In this document: one piece after another, positions 1 to 6,937 of the stretch
Layout of the letters: each line of letters starts with the position of its first letter
Position numbering within the stretch: the stretch's first letter is position 1
IMG/VR virus record: IMGVR_UViG_3300030102_006951
Location: 42,538-106,537 of that record
Strand: one strand, 5' to 3'
DNA: 64,000 nt
From: a virus
Notes under the pieces: model-generated
What the model was told of the DNA's origin: nothing
The model's input: only the letters and a program-made list of their open reading frames with translations
Databases searched by the model: none
Made by a program: the position numbers and the translations under genes

Positions 1-2
1 AC

Positions 3-482
3 GTTTCGGATTTAGATTATGCTTATAACCCACAAACTAAAGAGTTTGATTTGCCATCAGTTGAATGGTCAGATTGCTATGGTAAACATTGGCAAACTTT
101 TGAGTCTGAGGAGGCTAGAACTAAAGCCTTAGATGAGAATGAGAGGATTAATAACCAACCTCACATTAAGGCACAAATTGAGGCTGAGAGAAAAGAGGAT
201 GATGTCTTTTTCTATATGTCTGAAGTTGATTATTATTTAAATTGGAAAATGGAAAATTCCAAAAGAGTTGAATTCTCAGAGGCGATGTCTATTCGTTCAC
301 ATTTTAATATTGTTGATGAAAAACAAATCCGTATGAGTAATTCGCAGAATGAGGCTTATTTATTAGAGAATTTGCCTCACGTCCATAAGGCTATCAAAGA
401 GGCTGTTTTAAGCCATAATAAAGCACTTATGGGTGCTTCACATGTCAAACCCACAACCTATGCCTTAGGAGAGTTATTCTAA
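3..482 (+). CDS. Hypothetical protein, 5' end outside window
   Basis: The reading frame is open from the first complete codon of the window, so the N-terminus is missing; 159 codons are visible. The first in-frame start-like codon (TTG at 51) is unlikely to be the real start because coding-like sequence continues upstream of it. The visible part is charged and rich in Asn, Glu and Lys, with no membrane segment, Cys cluster or motif I recognise. A 44-base gap separates it from the next plus-strand gene, so the two may be cotranscribed. Confidence 0.6.
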   Translation, partial: VSDLDYAYNPQTKEFDLPSVEWSDCYGKHWQTFESEEARTKALDENERINNQPHIKAQIEAERKEDDVFFYMSEVDYYLNWKMENSKRVEFSEAMSIRSHFNIVDEKQIRMSNSQNEAYLLENLPHVHKAIKEAVLSHNKALMGASHVKPTTYALGELF

Positions 483-526
483 GGCTTATATACTATATTA
501 TTCGTTAATCATTTAAACTACTAATT

Positions 527-769
527 ATGAAAATTTCAGAATCTATTAAAAATGCTATTCATCATTTCTTATTTAACGTGGATACAAATCCATGTAATGA
601 ATCAGAGCCATATCCTATTAAGGAGATTTTAACTATTCGTATTGATGAACCTATAGAGTATGGGGAAAAGTTTATTACTAATGCTTTTGTAGTTGATTAC
701 ATTTGCCCAAAAGGTAAAAATGAAACTACATTGGTTTATGGGGGTCACATAGAAAAGTATCTTAATTGA
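527..769 (+). CDS. Small hypothetical protein, 80 aa
   Basis: Starts at ATG with an AAACTACTAATT leader and no Shine-Dalgarno sequence, as in most genes here. The protein is acidic and soluble, with no known motif. Its stop codon lies inside the loop of a terminator-like hairpin (752-780), which suggests that the transcript from the left ends here. Function unknown. Confidence 0.6.
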   Translation: MKISESIKNAIHHFLFNVDTNPCNESEPYPIKEILTIRIDEPIEYGEKFITNAFVVDYICPKGKNETTLVYGGHIEKYLN

Positions 770-780
770 TACTTTTTTTA
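752..780 (+). terminator. Intrinsic terminator
   Basis: AAAAGTATC (753-761) pairs perfectly with GATACTTTT (768-776) around a six-base loop, followed by a run of T. It overlaps the end of the 80-aa gene. Confidence 0.7.
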
Positions 781-1030
781 TTTCACGTTAAAAAAAAAGT
801 TAAGACGTGTCGGAGTCTACTCTTTAGGTGACTATCGCAACACCAACCCTTAATGATGATACAAATATCAGAATAATATTTTACATATCCAAACAATTCA
901 AACATTTTTTTATAACACTTATTAACATTAAATTGTTAATAACTATACAAAGTTTTTTACCTCAAAATTTGGTGGATTAAATATAATACCCTATATTTGT
1001 ACCGTTGTTAATCATTAAAAAAAACTTATT
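781..1030. other. 250-bp intergenic region with promoter and possible RNA structure
   Basis: No convincing ORF. The right end holds the host-type promoter at 968-999. At 807-843 there is a nested pairing, GTGT/ACAC outside and AGTC/GACT inside, in sequence less AT-rich than its surroundings. It could fold as a small RNA element, but the stems are short and this is weak evidence. Confidence 0.35.
968..999 (+). promoter_or_regulatory. Bacteroidota-type promoter for gene 1031
   Basis: TTTG at 968-971, a 20-bp spacer, then TATATTTG at 992-999. This matches the known Bacteroidota -33/-7 consensus (TTTG, TAnnTTTG). The start codon lies 31 bp downstream. Confidence 0.8.
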
Positions 1031-1588
1031 ATGACAAATTTAAAAGGACAAATCGAAGTAACTGCAAACGAATTAGAAACTATCTTATTGTCAATGCCTA
1101 AAGGTAGCACGTTCGCAAAAGTATTACAATATACTACGCCTAAGACCACTAAAAAAGATAGAGATACCAAAGAAGCATTTGTAGGTAAAATTCAGAAATT
1201 GACTGCCTTAACCGTACTATTGAATAGTAAGTACGCTAATGGAGTTAAAAACCAATTAGATAGAGAGAATAAAGAGCATAGCGAATATAAGCAAGGTGCT
1301 AACACAATGGAAATTGATTTTACTGAAAGTGAAAATAACTTTTGTGGACACTTTAGAGGTAACGCAGTTATCCAATACAGACCATTTGATAATTCTTATC
1401 CTACTACTAAATTCATTATGGATAACAAATTGACTGACAAGGATAAATTGCCTAACGTATTACCTACTAAAAGCAAGGCAACAAATCAAGGTACGGACAA
1501 AGAAATATTTTGGAGAAAGTTATATGTTAAGAATATCCGTAAAATTAAGATAGACGGAATACTTTACAAAAATATCGAGTGTGTGTAA
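1031..1588 (+). CDS. Hypothetical protein, 185 aa
   Basis: A basic, lysine- and threonine-rich soluble protein with no signal peptide or membrane segment. It has its own host-type promoter (968-999) and its own terminator (1614-1646), so it is a monocistronic unit, probably expressed early by unmodified host RNA polymerase. The C-terminal part (WRKLYVKNIRKIKIDGILY) looks like a beta-rich repeat or binding strand. I do not recognise a family. Early single-gene phage units often encode host-takeover proteins, but nothing in the sequence proves that here. Confidence 0.7.
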   Translation: MTNLKGQIEVTANELETILLSMPKGSTFAKVLQYTTPKTTKKDRDTKEAFVGKIQKLTALTVLLNSKYANGVKNQLDRENKEHSEYKQGANTMEIDFTESENNFCGHFRGNAVIQYRPFDNSYPTTKFIMDNKLTDKDKLPNVLPTKSKATNQGTDKEIFWRKLYVKNIRKIKIDGILYKNIECV

Positions 1589-1613
1589 CACTTGATACTT
1601 CACTAACAAAATT

Positions 1614-1646
1614 AAAAGGGGATTGTTAATAACTTTCCCCTTTTTT
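1614..1646 (+). terminator. Intrinsic terminator
   Basis: AAAAGGGGA (1614-1622) pairs with TCCCCTTTT (1636-1644) around a 13-base loop, followed by T-rich sequence. It closes the 185-aa gene transcript. Confidence 0.75.
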
Positions 1647-1647
1647 A

Positions 1648-1943
1648 TTTGTATATATAATTTATTTTACATGTATGAAAATAAGACGTTTTAAGCGACT
1701 TTAAGTCCATGGGGTATATAGATATCAGTATAAGGCTAAACGGGGGGGAGGGGGCATATATACCCCCCATAGACCCCCCCCTGTAACCCCTCTTACATAC
1801 CCCCCGTATCGACCTCATATAGGGCGGTTAGAGTTGTTCACAAAAATTTTTTGGGGAATTTTTTGGATTTAGTTTAAGGGTAACCCCTTTTTAAAAAAAA
1901 TTTTTTGGGAAAATTTCGACCATATTTTTAAGACTATTACAAG
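1648..1943. other. Non-coding island with G and C runs
   Basis: Nearly 300 bp without a convincing gene. Positions 1741-1808 carry G runs (up to seven) followed by several C runs (up to eight), which is extreme against the AT-rich background. ATGGGG-TATATA (1709-1720) is inverted as TATATA-CCCCCC-AT (1757-1770). The right third (1841-1930) holds A/T palindrome blocks of the AAAAAATTTTTTGGG type. It could be an origin, a packaging site or a recombination site; nothing decides between these. Confidence 0.5.
1887..1930 (+). repeat. 44-bp direct repeat, left copy
   Basis: CTTTTTAAAAAAAA-TTTTTTGGG followed by AAATTT and ACCATATTTTTA. It is nearly identical to 2822-2865. The two copies flank the metallopeptidase gene at 1965. 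A partial third version (ATTTTTTGGGGAA) lies at about 1848. Confidence 0.8.
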
Positions 1944-1950
1944 ATGAGTA

Positions 1951-1958
1951 ATATTTAT
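1951..1958 (+). promoter_or_regulatory. Late-type promoter element, gene 1965
   Basis: ATATTTAT, 6 bp before the ATG at 1965. If it acts like a T4 late -10 box, the message would be leaderless or nearly so. Confidence 0.5.
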
Positions 1959-1964
1959 AGACAT

Positions 1965-2789
1965 ATGAGGAGTTTTATAAGACAAAGATTATTAGAAGGA
2001 TTAAGTGAGGGAATTATCAAGGTGCCAGACAAGGTTCTTGCTAAAGCAGATGATTTATACAGGGCGTTATATGATGACTGGGACTTAATGCTTGAAAAGA
2101 CTGAAGGTAGAAGTCATGATAACCCTTATATGGATTCAAGGTTAAGGGGTTATTTCAAGTTAAAGGATTTAAAGGGCGATGACTTAACGGTAGATGTTGG
2201 TCTTTATAATGATGAGAATGACGCTGGTGCTGGAAGAATGGATACTATAGATGATATATTATTAGTTAACCTACCCTTTATTACAAATGATAGTGATTTC
2301 AAAAACTTAATAGAGCATGAGCTAATACATGCTATGGACCCATTGGTTAGAGATGAAAAGGTATTTGGTAAGTATTATTTAAAAAAGGGTGCTGAGCCAT
2401 CTGGTTCACAGTTCAACTTATCAAAGAGGGTTGGTAGTAAGAGTGAGTTTGGTAGAAATATGGATAAGTACTTTAAGAGTCAGCATGAATTCAATGCATT
2501 TCTAGGTCCAATAGTTACAGAGTTAAAAAAGATGGATGTAACTGGTAATGCTATTGTAAATATATTCAATGAAATTAAGAAATCATCAGATTTAGAAGAT
2601 GTGTATCATGAAACACCAGATAACATTAGAGCTATGTTTACTAAATCAAAGGAAAAAGATGATATTGACCAAGCCTATTGGGACTTTTTAAACTATGATG
2701 TTTTGTATGATTTTGTTAAGGCTGTGGCTAGTAAACCGACACTATATAAAAAGTTAATAAACAAGGTTTACGTAGAGTTGAATAAGTAG
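1965..2789 (+). CDS. Putative capsid-targeted zinc metallopeptidase
   Basis: The 274-aa product carries HELIH (residues 118-122), the HExxH signature of zincin metallopeptidases. A downstream QHEFNAF segment could supply the third zinc ligand. I chose ATG 1965 over 1944 because it follows the late-type element and because its N-terminus (MRSFIRQRLLEGLSE, then G) aligns with the leaders of the proteins at 12249 and 45952. The leader ends in L-S-E, a plausible cut site for a gp21-type prohead protease. Inference: the protein is packaged in the head, trimmed and injected. The gene is flanked by 44-bp direct repeats, as if it were a cassette. The substrate is unknown. Confidence 0.7.
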   Translation: MRSFIRQRLLEGLSEGIIKVPDKVLAKADDLYRALYDDWDLMLEKTEGRSHDNPYMDSRLRGYFKLKDLKGDDLTVDVGLYNDENDAGAGRMDTIDDILLVNLPFITNDSDFKNLIEHELIHAMDPLVRDEKVFGKYYLKKGAEPSGSQFNLSKRVGSKSEFGRNMDKYFKSQHEFNAFLGPIVTELKKMDVTGNAIVNIFNEIKKSSDLEDVYHETPDNIRAMFTKSKEKDDIDQAYWDFLNYDVLYDFVKAVASKPTLYKKLINKVYVELNK

Positions 2790-2821
2790 CTCTAAAAAAA
2801 CATTTCAATATATTAGTTAGG

Positions 2822-2865
2822 CTTTTTAAAAAAAAATTTTTTGGGAAATTTTCACCATATTTTTA
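2822..2865 (+). repeat. 44-bp direct repeat, right copy
   Basis: It differs from 1887-1930 at only a few positions. It starts 33 bp after the metallopeptidase stop codon, whereas the left copy ends just before the start. That placement would allow duplication or excision of the gene by homologous recombination. Confidence 0.8.
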
Positions 2866-2927
2866 GGGGTAGTGTTGTTAGTAAAAAACATTTAACATAA
2901 ATTTAATGTCGTAATGGATATTTGTTG

Positions 2928-2935
2928 TTATTTAT
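2928..2935 (+). promoter_or_regulatory. Late-type promoter element (variant), gene 2968
   Basis: TTATTTAT, one base off ATATTTAT, 32 bp before ATG 2968. Confidence 0.35.
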
Positions 2936-2967
2936 ATTAGGAATAATAAAAAAATAAACAATTAGAA

Positions 2968-3084
2968 ATGGATTTAAGTGGCATAGTATTTTATACAATT
3001 TTTCTTTTACCTACAGTATATTTAATGTGTAATAGTTTAATTAGATATATAGTAAAAAACAAATTTTCACATAGGGCTAAATAG
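2968..3084 (+). CDS. Single-span membrane microprotein, 38 aa
   Basis: ATG at 2968 preceded by an A-rich leader. Residues about 4-28 are hydrophobic (IVFYTIFLLPTVYLM) and the C-terminus is basic (RYIVKNKFSHRAK), so a single membrane span with the tail in the cytoplasm is likely. Function unknown. Confidence 0.45.
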   Translation: MDLSGIVFYTIFLLPTVYLMCNSLIRYIVKNKFSHRAK

Positions 3085-3137
3085 GTTTAGTACTGTGATT
3101 GGGTGTATTTAATTACGCACATAAAAATGTCTTTTTT

Positions 3138-3180
3138 GGCCTTCGGCCTTTTCCTAACACCCCCAGCCCCCTCTAAGGTT
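3138..3180 (+). repeat. GGCCTTCGGCC / CCCCCAGCCCCC repeat, copy A
   Basis: A GGCC-TTC-GGCC hairpin followed by TTTTCCTAACACCCCCAGCC and CCCTCT. Almost identical to copy B at 4788 and related to copy C at 6234. It lies between convergent genes. Its composition is quite unlike the surrounding AT-rich DNA. Confidence 0.8.
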
Positions 3181-3202
3181 TTTCAAAGTAATTATATATA
3201 AA

Positions 3203-3234
3203 AAGGGTCTCAAATTGAGACCCTTATTTTTTAG
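3203..3234. terminator. Bidirectional intrinsic terminator
   Basis: GGGTCTC (3207-3213) and GAGACCC (3219-3225) form a perfect stem with a five-base loop. T-rich tails on both strands suit the convergent genes ending at 3084 (plus) and 3250 (minus). Confidence 0.85.
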
Positions 3235-3249
3235 GTTATATTATGTATA

Positions 3250-4710
3250 TTATAGATTAATTTTTTTCTTAAGTCTTTCTTGTAAATCTTGTTTACTTTC
3301 AAGTTCATCGAAATCTTTACCAAATCCTGTAAGGTCAGCAATTTTTTCTGCACTAATGTGTTTACCTTTTGCATTGCCAGCTTCATTAAGTGATTTGATT
3401 TGTTTATTAACTTCATCGACTAGGTGGTTAACTACTTTTGATACAGTATTAAATACTTGTAGCATATTTTCTTTATTACCTCCCCACATAACGGTATAGT
3501 TAAGTGATGTTGTTTTCACATCGAATCCGAATGCATACATAAACATCCATGCTGATAGTTCAGCTTGTTGTTCAACGGTTTCAGTAGTTAATTCAAATTT
3601 ACCACCGATATGATATTTACCAGCTGATTTTCCTTTTTGTTTTAAGTAAGATTGGTGTAATAATTCGTGAGTAATTTCATGGGCTAATGTTTTAGTAAGT
3701 CCCACATCGTTACCTTCATTTTTTAGTATTTTAATTCTACCAGACATACTAACACCTCTAGCGCCTCCTAGGTCGTCAACTATTTCAATTTTTAGGTCAT
3801 TAGCTTCAGCATATTTAATTAATCCAGTATATACTGGTCTTACTTTATCTGAAATCATATTATCTTCGAACCATTTAACATTTTTTCTAGCGTCTTCGGC
3901 TTTTTTGATAAAGTCTTCGGTACCTTCTTTTTGTATTGTATCAGATACTGAATAAACTGGAACTAATTTAAATCTAGTAGCATAAACGGTATCTCTTGTT
4001 AATTCTTTAAGTTTGATACCTTCACCTGGTGTTAATTTATCTCCTGGTTTTTTATTTATTTTTTTATAGAACATTGATTTTAGTTCACTTTTCTTTTTAT
4101 CTGATTGTTTAAACTTAGAACCTTGTGGTGCCCACACTAATAGTGTTTTTGCGGTTGGTTTAACTTCTCTATTATAAAATTTAAACCAGTTTGTTTTAGA
4201 GTTAACCATTCCAGCGTTTTTATTTTGTATGAATATTAGAATTGCATTACCGAATGAGAATTTTTGTCCTTGTGCGGCTTTAATGTCTATAACTTTTTTC
4301 ATTACATCTTTAAACTCTTCGTCTTCGCCTATATTAAGGAGCATTTCTTTAAAGCTTTGTAATTTTTTCTTTATATCGGTTTCTTCTGATTTGGATATTC
4401 CGACTTCTTCTTTATCAGATGGTGATTCTGCGGATATCGCAGATATGATTTCATCTATTTCTTGAATGAAGTCTTTATGTTTTTCTCTAACTTCAGCGAT
4501 TGCTGGTTTTATCTTATTGTCTATTATGGTTTTTTCGTCTTCTCTATTTGCCCACCAGTACCAGTACTTTCCGAATTTATTCCAGAACGCACCATGTTTT
4601 TTGAATATGTCTTTGTATGGGAATGAGTCACCGTCTATTTTGATAATTTTGGTATTATTTTTACCTACGGTTGCTCTTTTAAGTTGTATTTTTCCTTCTA
4701 ATAAATTCAT
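3250..4710 (-). CDS. ArdC-like antirestriction protein with metallopeptidase domain
   Basis: 486 aa. The N-terminus (FPYKDIFKKHGAFWNKFGKYW) resembles the small DUF5710-type domain. The middle (FGNAILIFIQNKNAG, then VKPTAKTLLVWAPQG, later VPVYSVSDT) follows the pattern of the ArdC N-terminal ssDNA-binding domain. The C-terminal half carries HEITHELLH (about residues 343-351) and a downstream Glu-rich helix (TVEQQAELSAW), as in the zincin domain fused to ArdC. Known ArdC proteins protect incoming DNA from restriction, so an early counter-defence role is likely. However, the only promoter I see is a late-type element 20 bp upstream, which would fit packaging with the virion. Confidence 0.65.
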   Translation of the reverse strand: MNLLEGKIQLKRATVGKNNTKIIKIDGDSFPYKDIFKKHGAFWNKFGKYWYWWANREDEKTIIDNKIKPAIAEVREKHKDFIQEIDEIISAISAESPSDKEEVGISKSEETDIKKKLQSFKEMLLNIGEDEEFKDVMKKVIDIKAAQGQKFSFGNAILIFIQNKNAGMVNSKTNWFKFYNREVKPTAKTLLVWAPQGSKFKQSDKKKSELKSMFYKKINKKPGDKLTPGEGIKLKELTRDTVYATRFKLVPVYSVSDTIQKEGTEDFIKKAEDARKNVKWFEDNMISDKVRPVYTGLIKYAEANDLKIEIVDDLGGARGVSMSGRIKILKNEGNDVGLTKTLAHEITHELLHQSYLKQKGKSAGKYHIGGKFELTTETVEQQAELSAWMFMYAFGFDVKTTSLNYTVMWGGNKENMLQVFNTVSKVVNHLVDEVNKQIKSLNEAGNAKGKHISAEKIADLTGFGKDFDELESKQDLQERLKKKINL

Positions 4711-4730
4711 AACACTAAATGTTTTTATTA

Positions 4731-4738
4731 ATAAATAT
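4731..4738 (-). promoter_or_regulatory. Late-type promoter element, ardC-like gene
   Basis: ATATTTAT on the minus strand, continuing TAATAA, 20 bp before the ATG at 4710. Confidence 0.5.
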
Positions 4739-4787
4739 TAATAATGTGATATAAGTCATTAAAAAGGGTTAAAAAAATCATTTCTTC

Positions 4788-4830
4788 GGCCTTCGGCCTT
4801 TTCCTAACACCCCCAGCCCCCTCTCAGGTT
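4788..4830 (+). repeat. GGCCTTCGGCC / CCCCCAGCCCCC repeat, copy B
   Basis: Matches copy A over about 43 bp with a single difference (TCAGG for TAAGG). It is in the same orientation and lies between the 58-aa gene and the ardC-like gene. Confidence 0.8.
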
Positions 4831-4835
4831 TTTCT

Positions 4836-5012
4836 TTATTCTATTATGGGTTGTATTCTGTCTTCTGGGTTTATTGACATTTCGTCTAGCATTGATAGAT
4901 TTGTTATTTCCCAGAACCCACTTACTTCGTGACCCATGCTTACGTATAGAGATTCATTTGAAACTAATTTACCTTCAGGGTTTATCTCTAGAGTTTGATT
5001 TTTTTGGCTCAT
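4836..5012 (-). CDS. Small hypothetical protein, 58 aa
   Basis: ATG at 5012 on the minus strand. Acidic and soluble, with no Cys. The segment YVSMGHEVSGFWEITNLSML is well ordered, with typical phage codon use, so I take it as a real gene. No family recognised. Confidence 0.5.
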   Translation of the reverse strand: MSQKNQTLEINPEGKLVSNESLYVSMGHEVSGFWEITNLSMLDEMSINPEDRIQPIIE

Positions 5013-5117
5013 TTTACATAAGTTTTAACAAAAATAGTAAAAATTATGTTTTTGGTGCGGTTTTTTTTAATTTTATGGGTCATTTTACCATATATATTAT
5101 AAAGGGCTTTTATTTCC

Positions 5118-5570
5118 ATGAGTTTTAATGTTTCCATAAGAGTTGGCGCTATTGTTTTAGCGATGCTACAACCGATAATAATTTTATTAGTTTGTGGTGA
5201 GATAATTTCTTTTTCTGCGTCTTGGAATACTGTTTTACAACCATTATTTATTTTCACTAATGCGATTACCAGTTATTTTTTGTTTAGTGTAAATAAATGG
5301 AAGATACCAGCATTATTTTTAATATTATTAACATCATTTTCTGTGGAATTTAGCTCATTATTACATGATATAATAGCGATGTGTTTTTTCATTTCTTGTA
5401 TTAGAGGATTATATGCTATTAACAGGCTTAGACATTATTTATACATTTATTTATGTAGTATACCCATGTTATTTATTTCTGGTTTATTTTGTTTTGAGAC
5501 TATTGCTGTTTGGGTATTATGTTTTTACCACTTAAATCTTATGTTTGAAACTATTAAAATAAAGTATTAG
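5118..5570 (+). CDS. Multi-span membrane protein, 150 aa
   Basis: About four to five hydrophobic segments (residues roughly 9-28, 35-55, 63-80, 85-95, 108-140) with short basic loops (NKWK, RLRHY), so it is an integral membrane protein. No enzyme motif seen. It heads a set of three plus-strand membrane genes. A holin or superinfection-exclusion protein would look like this, but there is no specific evidence for either. Confidence 0.55.
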   Translation: MSFNVSIRVGAIVLAMLQPIIILLVCGEIISFSASWNTVLQPLFIFTNAITSYFLFSVNKWKIPALFLILLTSFSVEFSSLLHDIIAMCFFISCIRGLYAINRLRHYLYIYLCSIPMLFISGLFCFETIAVWVLCFYHLNLMFETIKIKY

Positions 5571-5590
5571 AGTTTTAAGATTTTATCTGG

Positions 5591-5598
5591 ATATTTAT
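5591..5598 (+). promoter_or_regulatory. Late-type promoter element, gene 5624
   Basis: ATATTTAT followed by TTTAAGG, 25 bp before the ATG. Confidence 0.5.
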
Positions 5599-5623
5599 TT
5601 TAAGGTGTATAAACTAATTAACT

Positions 5624-5809
5624 ATGAAAGATTATTTAAAGGATAACATGGTTCATATAATTGCTTTAATTTTTTTGGCGGGCATGGCTTATGCGGAGTT
5701 TAAGATAATGCAGTTGGAGATTGAGACAATCGAGCAGCGTCTAGACAAAAAAATTAAAATGATTAATGAATTGGAGGATAGAATTATTCAGATAGAAAAA
5801 GAGTTATAA
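5624..5809 (+). CDS. Membrane-anchored coiled-coil protein, 61 aa
   Basis: One N-terminal membrane span (residues about 9-26) followed by a heptad-patterned charged helix (IMQLEIETIEQRLDKKIKMI onward to the end). This N-in/coiled-coil shape is seen in i-spanins and in other phage envelope proteins. The gene is 3 bp from the next membrane gene, so the two are probably cotranscribed. A lysis role is only a guess. Confidence 0.55.
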   Translation: MKDYLKDNMVHIIALIFLAGMAYAEFKIMQLEIETIEQRLDKKIKMINELEDRIIQIEKEL

Positions 5810-5812
5810 ATT

Positions 5813-6211
5813 ATGTTGAGTATATTATTTTTGGCTATTGCTGGTATGTGTAACGCCATCATGGATAAGATTAATTTCCATTGGGACAGTTGCGTATTTA
5901 AAGGGAGTAAGTTAGATTGGTGGGCAAACCCAGCTATTAGTTATAGAAATAAATGGAAAAACAATAGTGATAGTTCTGATGGTGAGAGATTTCCAGGTTC
6001 TTCCACTATTTTTGTTTGGGTGACTGACTTATGGCATTTTGCTCAGTCATTTATGATTACATTTTTTATTTTAGGTATATTATTTTACGGTGATGGTATT
6101 ATAAATTATTTTGATAATAATTGGTATAATATTATATTTGATTTTTTAATACTTAAGGCCGTATTTTCGTTTACCTTTGAATTGTTTTGGTCGGTTATAT
6201 TGAAGAAATAA
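5813..6211 (+). CDS. Membrane protein, 132 aa
   Basis: An N-terminal hydrophobic start (MLSILFLAIAGMCNAIMDKI), then a soluble loop rich in Trp, Asn and Ser (FHWDSCVF, DWWANPAISYRNKWKN, GERFPGSSTIFVWVTDLWH), then two C-terminal membrane spans. The ordered Trp/His/Asp motifs suggest a conserved uncharacterised membrane family rather than random sequence. I can assign no function. Expected to be cotranscribed with gene 5624. Confidence 0.55.
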   Translation: MLSILFLAIAGMCNAIMDKINFHWDSCVFKGSKLDWWANPAISYRNKWKNNSDSSDGERFPGSSTIFVWVTDLWHFAQSFMITFFILGILFYGDGIINYFDNNWYNIIFDFLILKAVFSFTFELFWSVILKK

Positions 6212-6233
6212 TTGCTTGTAAAATTATTCGCTC

Positions 6234-6280
6234 GGCCTTCGGCCTGATTGTTTTCTTAAAACCCCCAGCCCCCTTTAATG
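6234..6280 (+). repeat. GGCCTTCGGCC / CCCCCAGCCCCC repeat, copy C
   Basis: The same hairpin and the same C-run module as copies A and B, but with a diverged 16-base linker between them. It sits between convergent genes (6211 plus, 6298 minus). Confidence 0.7.
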
Positions 6281-6297
6281 TTTTTAGTTATATTGAG

Positions 6298-6519
6298 CTA
6301 TAACTTAATAGTTAAGATTCCGTTATTTATTGGAGATATTTCTGGTGTTAATCCGTAATCTATTAGAACGTCTTTAACGACTTTTTTCATATTATCACTG
6401 TTTCCTGTTATGACTACAACTTCATTGGTCCCTCTCATCATGTGTTTGCCCAGAAATTCGTCTAATTTTGTTTGGACATCTTTGTGTCTAGTGTAATGTA
6501 AGTCTAATTCTAGATTCAT
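6298..6519 (-). CDS. Smr-like domain protein, 73 aa
   Basis: The N-terminal LDLHYTRHKDV and the later VVVITGNSDNMKKVV match the two landmarks of the Smr fold: the LDLH motif, and the glycine loop, which is usually TGxG or HGKG. Smr domains bind or cut nucleic acid. Here the second motif is degenerate (ITGNS), so nuclease activity is uncertain. It covers a minimal Smr domain only. Last gene of the minus-strand cluster that starts at 8358. Confidence 0.6.
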   Translation of the reverse strand: MNLELDLHYTRHKDVQTKLDEFLGKHMMRGTNEVVVITGNSDNMKKVVKDVLIDYGLTPEISPINNGILTIKL

Positions 6520-6522
6520 ATA

Positions 6523-6597
6523 TTAATCGTTAATACTCATTATGGATGTTACAAGCATACATATTATTATGAATATAAATGATATTATTTTTACCAC
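6523..6597 (-). CDS. Possible tiny membrane peptide, 24 aa
   Basis: A GTG-initiated ORF between two tightly spaced genes. It encodes MVKIISFIFIIICMLVTS and a few more residues, that is, one membrane span. It fills the gap in the cluster exactly, but such hydrophobic ORFs arise easily in AT-rich DNA. Confidence 0.3.
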   Translation of the reverse strand: MVKIISFIFIIICMLVTSIMSIND

Positions 6598-6604
6598 CTT
6601 ACAT

Positions 6605-6751
6605 TTAGTTTTTACTTTCCATAGATAAAATAAGAAGTACAAATAGCGCTGTAAATGCAAGTCCGTATATCATTAGGTCTGGCACCTCTATAATGTCACC
6701 AGAACTAGTTTCACCTAACTTTATCATAAAGTCTTGCTGGTAATAGTCCAT
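6605..6751 (-). CDS. Small membrane protein, 48 aa
   Basis: Starts 3 bp after the stop of the gene at 6755. An acidic N-terminus (QDFMIKLGETSSGDIIEVP) is followed by one membrane span (LMIYGLAFTALFVLLILS) and a short charged tail. Its tight spacing in the operon supports a real gene. Function unknown. Confidence 0.5.
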   Translation of the reverse strand: MDYYQQDFMIKLGETSSGDIIEVPDLMIYGLAFTALFVLLILSMESKN

Positions 6752-6754
6752 AAT

Positions 6755-6937
6755 TTATTTATTATTTTCTTTTATGTTTTCATCATCTGTTTCATATGCA
6801 GATGGTGATGGCAACCCGCTATAGTGACAGTAATCCTCTTTTGGGTAGCTTTCTAGAGTTTTAAAACTATACTTTAGTTTTTCCTCTTTTTTCTTTTTTT
6901 GTTGGGGGGAATCTACCCCAGTTTCCGTGTCCGTCAT
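6755..6937 (-). CDS. Hypothetical protein or displaced C-terminal half of gene 6867
   Basis: A 60-aa ORF that overlaps the preceding gene by 71 bases in another frame. Its Lys-rich start, then YSFKTLESYPKEDYCHYSGL, continues naturally from that gene if one base is removed from a C6 run at about 6904-6909 (minus-strand sense). It may therefore be the second half of a frameshifted gene, or the product of a programmed slip, rather than a separate protein. Confidence 0.45.
   Translation of the reverse strand: MTDTETGVDSPQQKKKKEEKLKYSFKTLESYPKEDYCHYSGLPSPSAYETDDENIKENNK

Larger units (their letters stand above)
2790..2967. other. Intergenic region with repeat and promoter
   Basis: 178 bp. It contains the right copy of the 44-bp repeat and a TTATTTAT element (2928-2935) before the next small gene. 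Nothing else is recognised. Confidence 0.5.
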
